DNA of 64,000 bases, taken from a virus. Position numbers and translations under genes: made by a program. Shown here piece by piece: positions 63,078 through 64,000 of the stretch (positions are counted from its first letter, which is position 1; each line of letters begins with the position of its first letter). The notes beneath the pieces were generated by a model. That model was not told where the DNA came from, made no database searches, and was given only the letters and a program-made list of their open reading frames with translations. The DNA lies in IMG/VR virus record IMGVR_UViG_3300028829_004140, positions 1 through 64,000 of that record; one strand, given 5' to 3'.

Positions 63078-63831
63078 ACGATGCCTTTTTGTTAAACGTT
63101 TTTTCGTATAGTTCGATATCCTTACTCAAAAGGTTGGTAGCCCTAGCTAAAATTTCCGGGTTGTTCCACAGGTATACCGATTTGTTTTTTGGTTGAGTAT
63201 TTGTTTTTGGAAAATTGTTGACCTCGATATCGAAGCGTGACATAATCTTTCTAAAATCTCTTTCTAGGTTGTCAAAGTCTCCAATGAAATCAACTTTGGA
63301 ATTAAGCCAAAAGGATTGTAGACGGTCGGACTTTAATCCGTCTCTATTTTCTAGACAAAATATAAACTCAGCAAATGCCAGATCTTGATCGGGATTATCT
63401 ATAACTTTATTGTAAATTTTGTTCATCGGACTTGGTATGTGCTTTCTATGCCAGAACAAGGACGTTAGCCAGTCGTAAGGATTCCTTAAAAAGGCAAAGT
63501 GCCAAAATTTTTTTTTTAAATGCTTTGTTCTTGGGTTTCCGTAGAGAATCTTTTTAGTTAAACTTACTTGGTTATGTGCCCCAAATCCGTTTCTAAGACC
63601 AGCGTGTTTAAACCACCACTTCATCCAATTATTGTGGTCAGGATTGCTCTCGCTCCAACCTACAAACATTTCTCCTTCTGTGTCCCTAGTAAGAGTACGA
63701 ACCCCTCTCTGTCCTACAAAGTACACTTCTTGTCCCATGTTTTTTGCTATCCAGTTTCCGATGGATGTTCCACCGGTTTTTGGAATATGATGACAAACAA
63801 AACCTTTTGTCTTATGAGCCATTGTTACCAT
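63064..63831 (-). CDS. PAPS-dependent sulfotransferase
   Basis: A 255-residue sulfotransferase. The 5'-phosphate-binding loop is HHIPKTGGTSIGNW (about residues 11-24), and the 3'-phosphate site is HFAFLRNPYDWLTSLFWHRK (R and S positions conserved). It would transfer sulfate from PAPS to a hydroxyl of a glycan or protein. ATG 63831 overlaps the stop of the incoming gene (ATGGTAA). It is a different sub-family from the remnant at 57646, so the phage carries or carried two. It probably decorates glycans built by the locus downstream. Confidence 0.8.
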   Translation of the reverse strand: MVTMAHKTKGFVCHHIPKTGGTSIGNWIAKNMGQEVYFVGQRGVRTLTRDTEGEMFVGWSESNPDHNNWMKWWFKHAGLRNGFGAHNQVSLTKKILYGNPRTKHLKKKFWHFAFLRNPYDWLTSLFWHRKHIPSPMNKIYNKVIDNPDQDLAFAEFIFCLENRDGLKSDRLQSFWLNSKVDFIGDFDNLERDFRKIMSRFDIEVNNFPKTNTQPKNKSVYLWNNPEILARATNLLSKDIELYEKTFNKKASYERG

Positions 63832-63998
63832 TTTAGTCTCTGTCTCCACTGTTCGTCTGTTTCGTTAAAATTAAGCTCTATCAGGGTTAAGTCGTTTAAC
63901 TTAAACCAATCCTGCTTGGTCCTATCTCTTGCTTGGGCACGATAAAAATTAATCTTGTTTTTGTGGTAAAAATGAATGTATTTAAAGTGCTGCTCGCC
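63825..63998 (-). CDS. 3' end of a gene cut by the window edge
   Basis: An open frame entering from the right edge codes for the last 57 residues (NKINFYRAQARDRTKQDWFK, then LTLIELNFNETDEQWRQRLK) and stops at TAA 63827-63825. The ending 'l.liel...e..eqwr' looks like the end of PD-(D/E)XK or HNH-type phage nucleases, but this is a resemblance only. It continues the same minus-strand operon. Confidence 0.5.
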   Translation of the reverse strand, partial: GEQHFKYIHFYHKNKINFYRAQARDRTKQDWFKLNDLTLIELNFNETDEQWRQRLKW

Positions 63999-64000
63999 AT

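Noticed and set aside
1-64000. tRNA genes, CRISPR arrays, integrase or attachment sites
   Set aside because: No cloverleaf, repeat-spacer pattern or recombinase was recognised by eye. A tRNA scan was not possible here, so absence is not proven.

Overview
The window is a 64 kb piece of a large, AT-rich genome of a tailed double-stranded DNA phage (Caudoviricetes). The evidence is a long run of virion genes (neck, tail tube, a giant tape-measure protein, tail-tip hub, fibre-like proteins) beside a phage-type replication cluster (DnaB-type helicase, DnaG-type primase, a DnaE-type polymerase, DnaQ-type exonuclease, SSB, dNMP kinase). Genes are tightly packed, many with 4-8 nt start/stop overlaps, and all decode with the standard code. 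No rRNA, tRNA, CRISPR array, integrase or insertion sequence was seen by eye. The host cannot be named from this sequence.

Layout. (1) 1-5536, plus strand: an incomplete gene, an unknown protein, two tandem paralogous beta-rich repeat proteins, and a double LamG-like/Ig-like fibre protein. (2) 5639-12588: neck/connector-type proteins, tail tube, and tail-chaperone-like genes. (3) 12668-29988: a 3145-residue tape measure, an LFI-repeat protein, the tail-tip/hub proteins and two further probable virion proteins. No sheath-sized gene lies next to the tube, so a long non-contractile (siphovirus) tail is the simplest reading. (4) 30007-35345, still in the late direction: a GT2 glycosyltransferase, a radical SAM/SPASM enzyme, a methyltransferase-glycosyltransferase fusion, and a free-standing paralog of its glycosyltransferase half. 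(5) 35351-64000, minus strand: a zinc-ribbon protein, a possible annealing protein and a homing endonuclease. Next comes a block of about 15 kb (37649-52231) rich in glycosyltransferases, with FkbM-type methyltransferases, a GDP-fucose-synthase-like reductase and a nucleotidyltransferase. The replication cluster (52228-62187) and further small genes follow.

How the genes work together. The minus-strand block looks early/middle: it copies DNA and makes sugar donors and glycan-modifying enzymes. The plus-strand block looks late: it builds the tail, and its four distal enzyme genes would be made with the virion proteins. A recurring TTGKGTATA motif 35-75 nt upstream of late-gene starts is a candidate phage late promoter. 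A near-consensus sigma70 promoter (TTGGCA-17 nt-TATAAT) lies before the polymerase gene.

Most unusual points. The replicative polymerase is divided into two genes just after its third catalytic Asp, with a glycosyltransferase, an exonuclease and two small genes between the halves. Its PHP domain has lost His ligands. A glycan-modification locus of about 12 recognisable glycosyltransferases is spread over both strands. A radical SAM/SPASM gene sits within late tail transcription. One GT4 enzyme carries an internal five-Cys cluster. A sulfotransferase remnant lies at the polymerase promoter.
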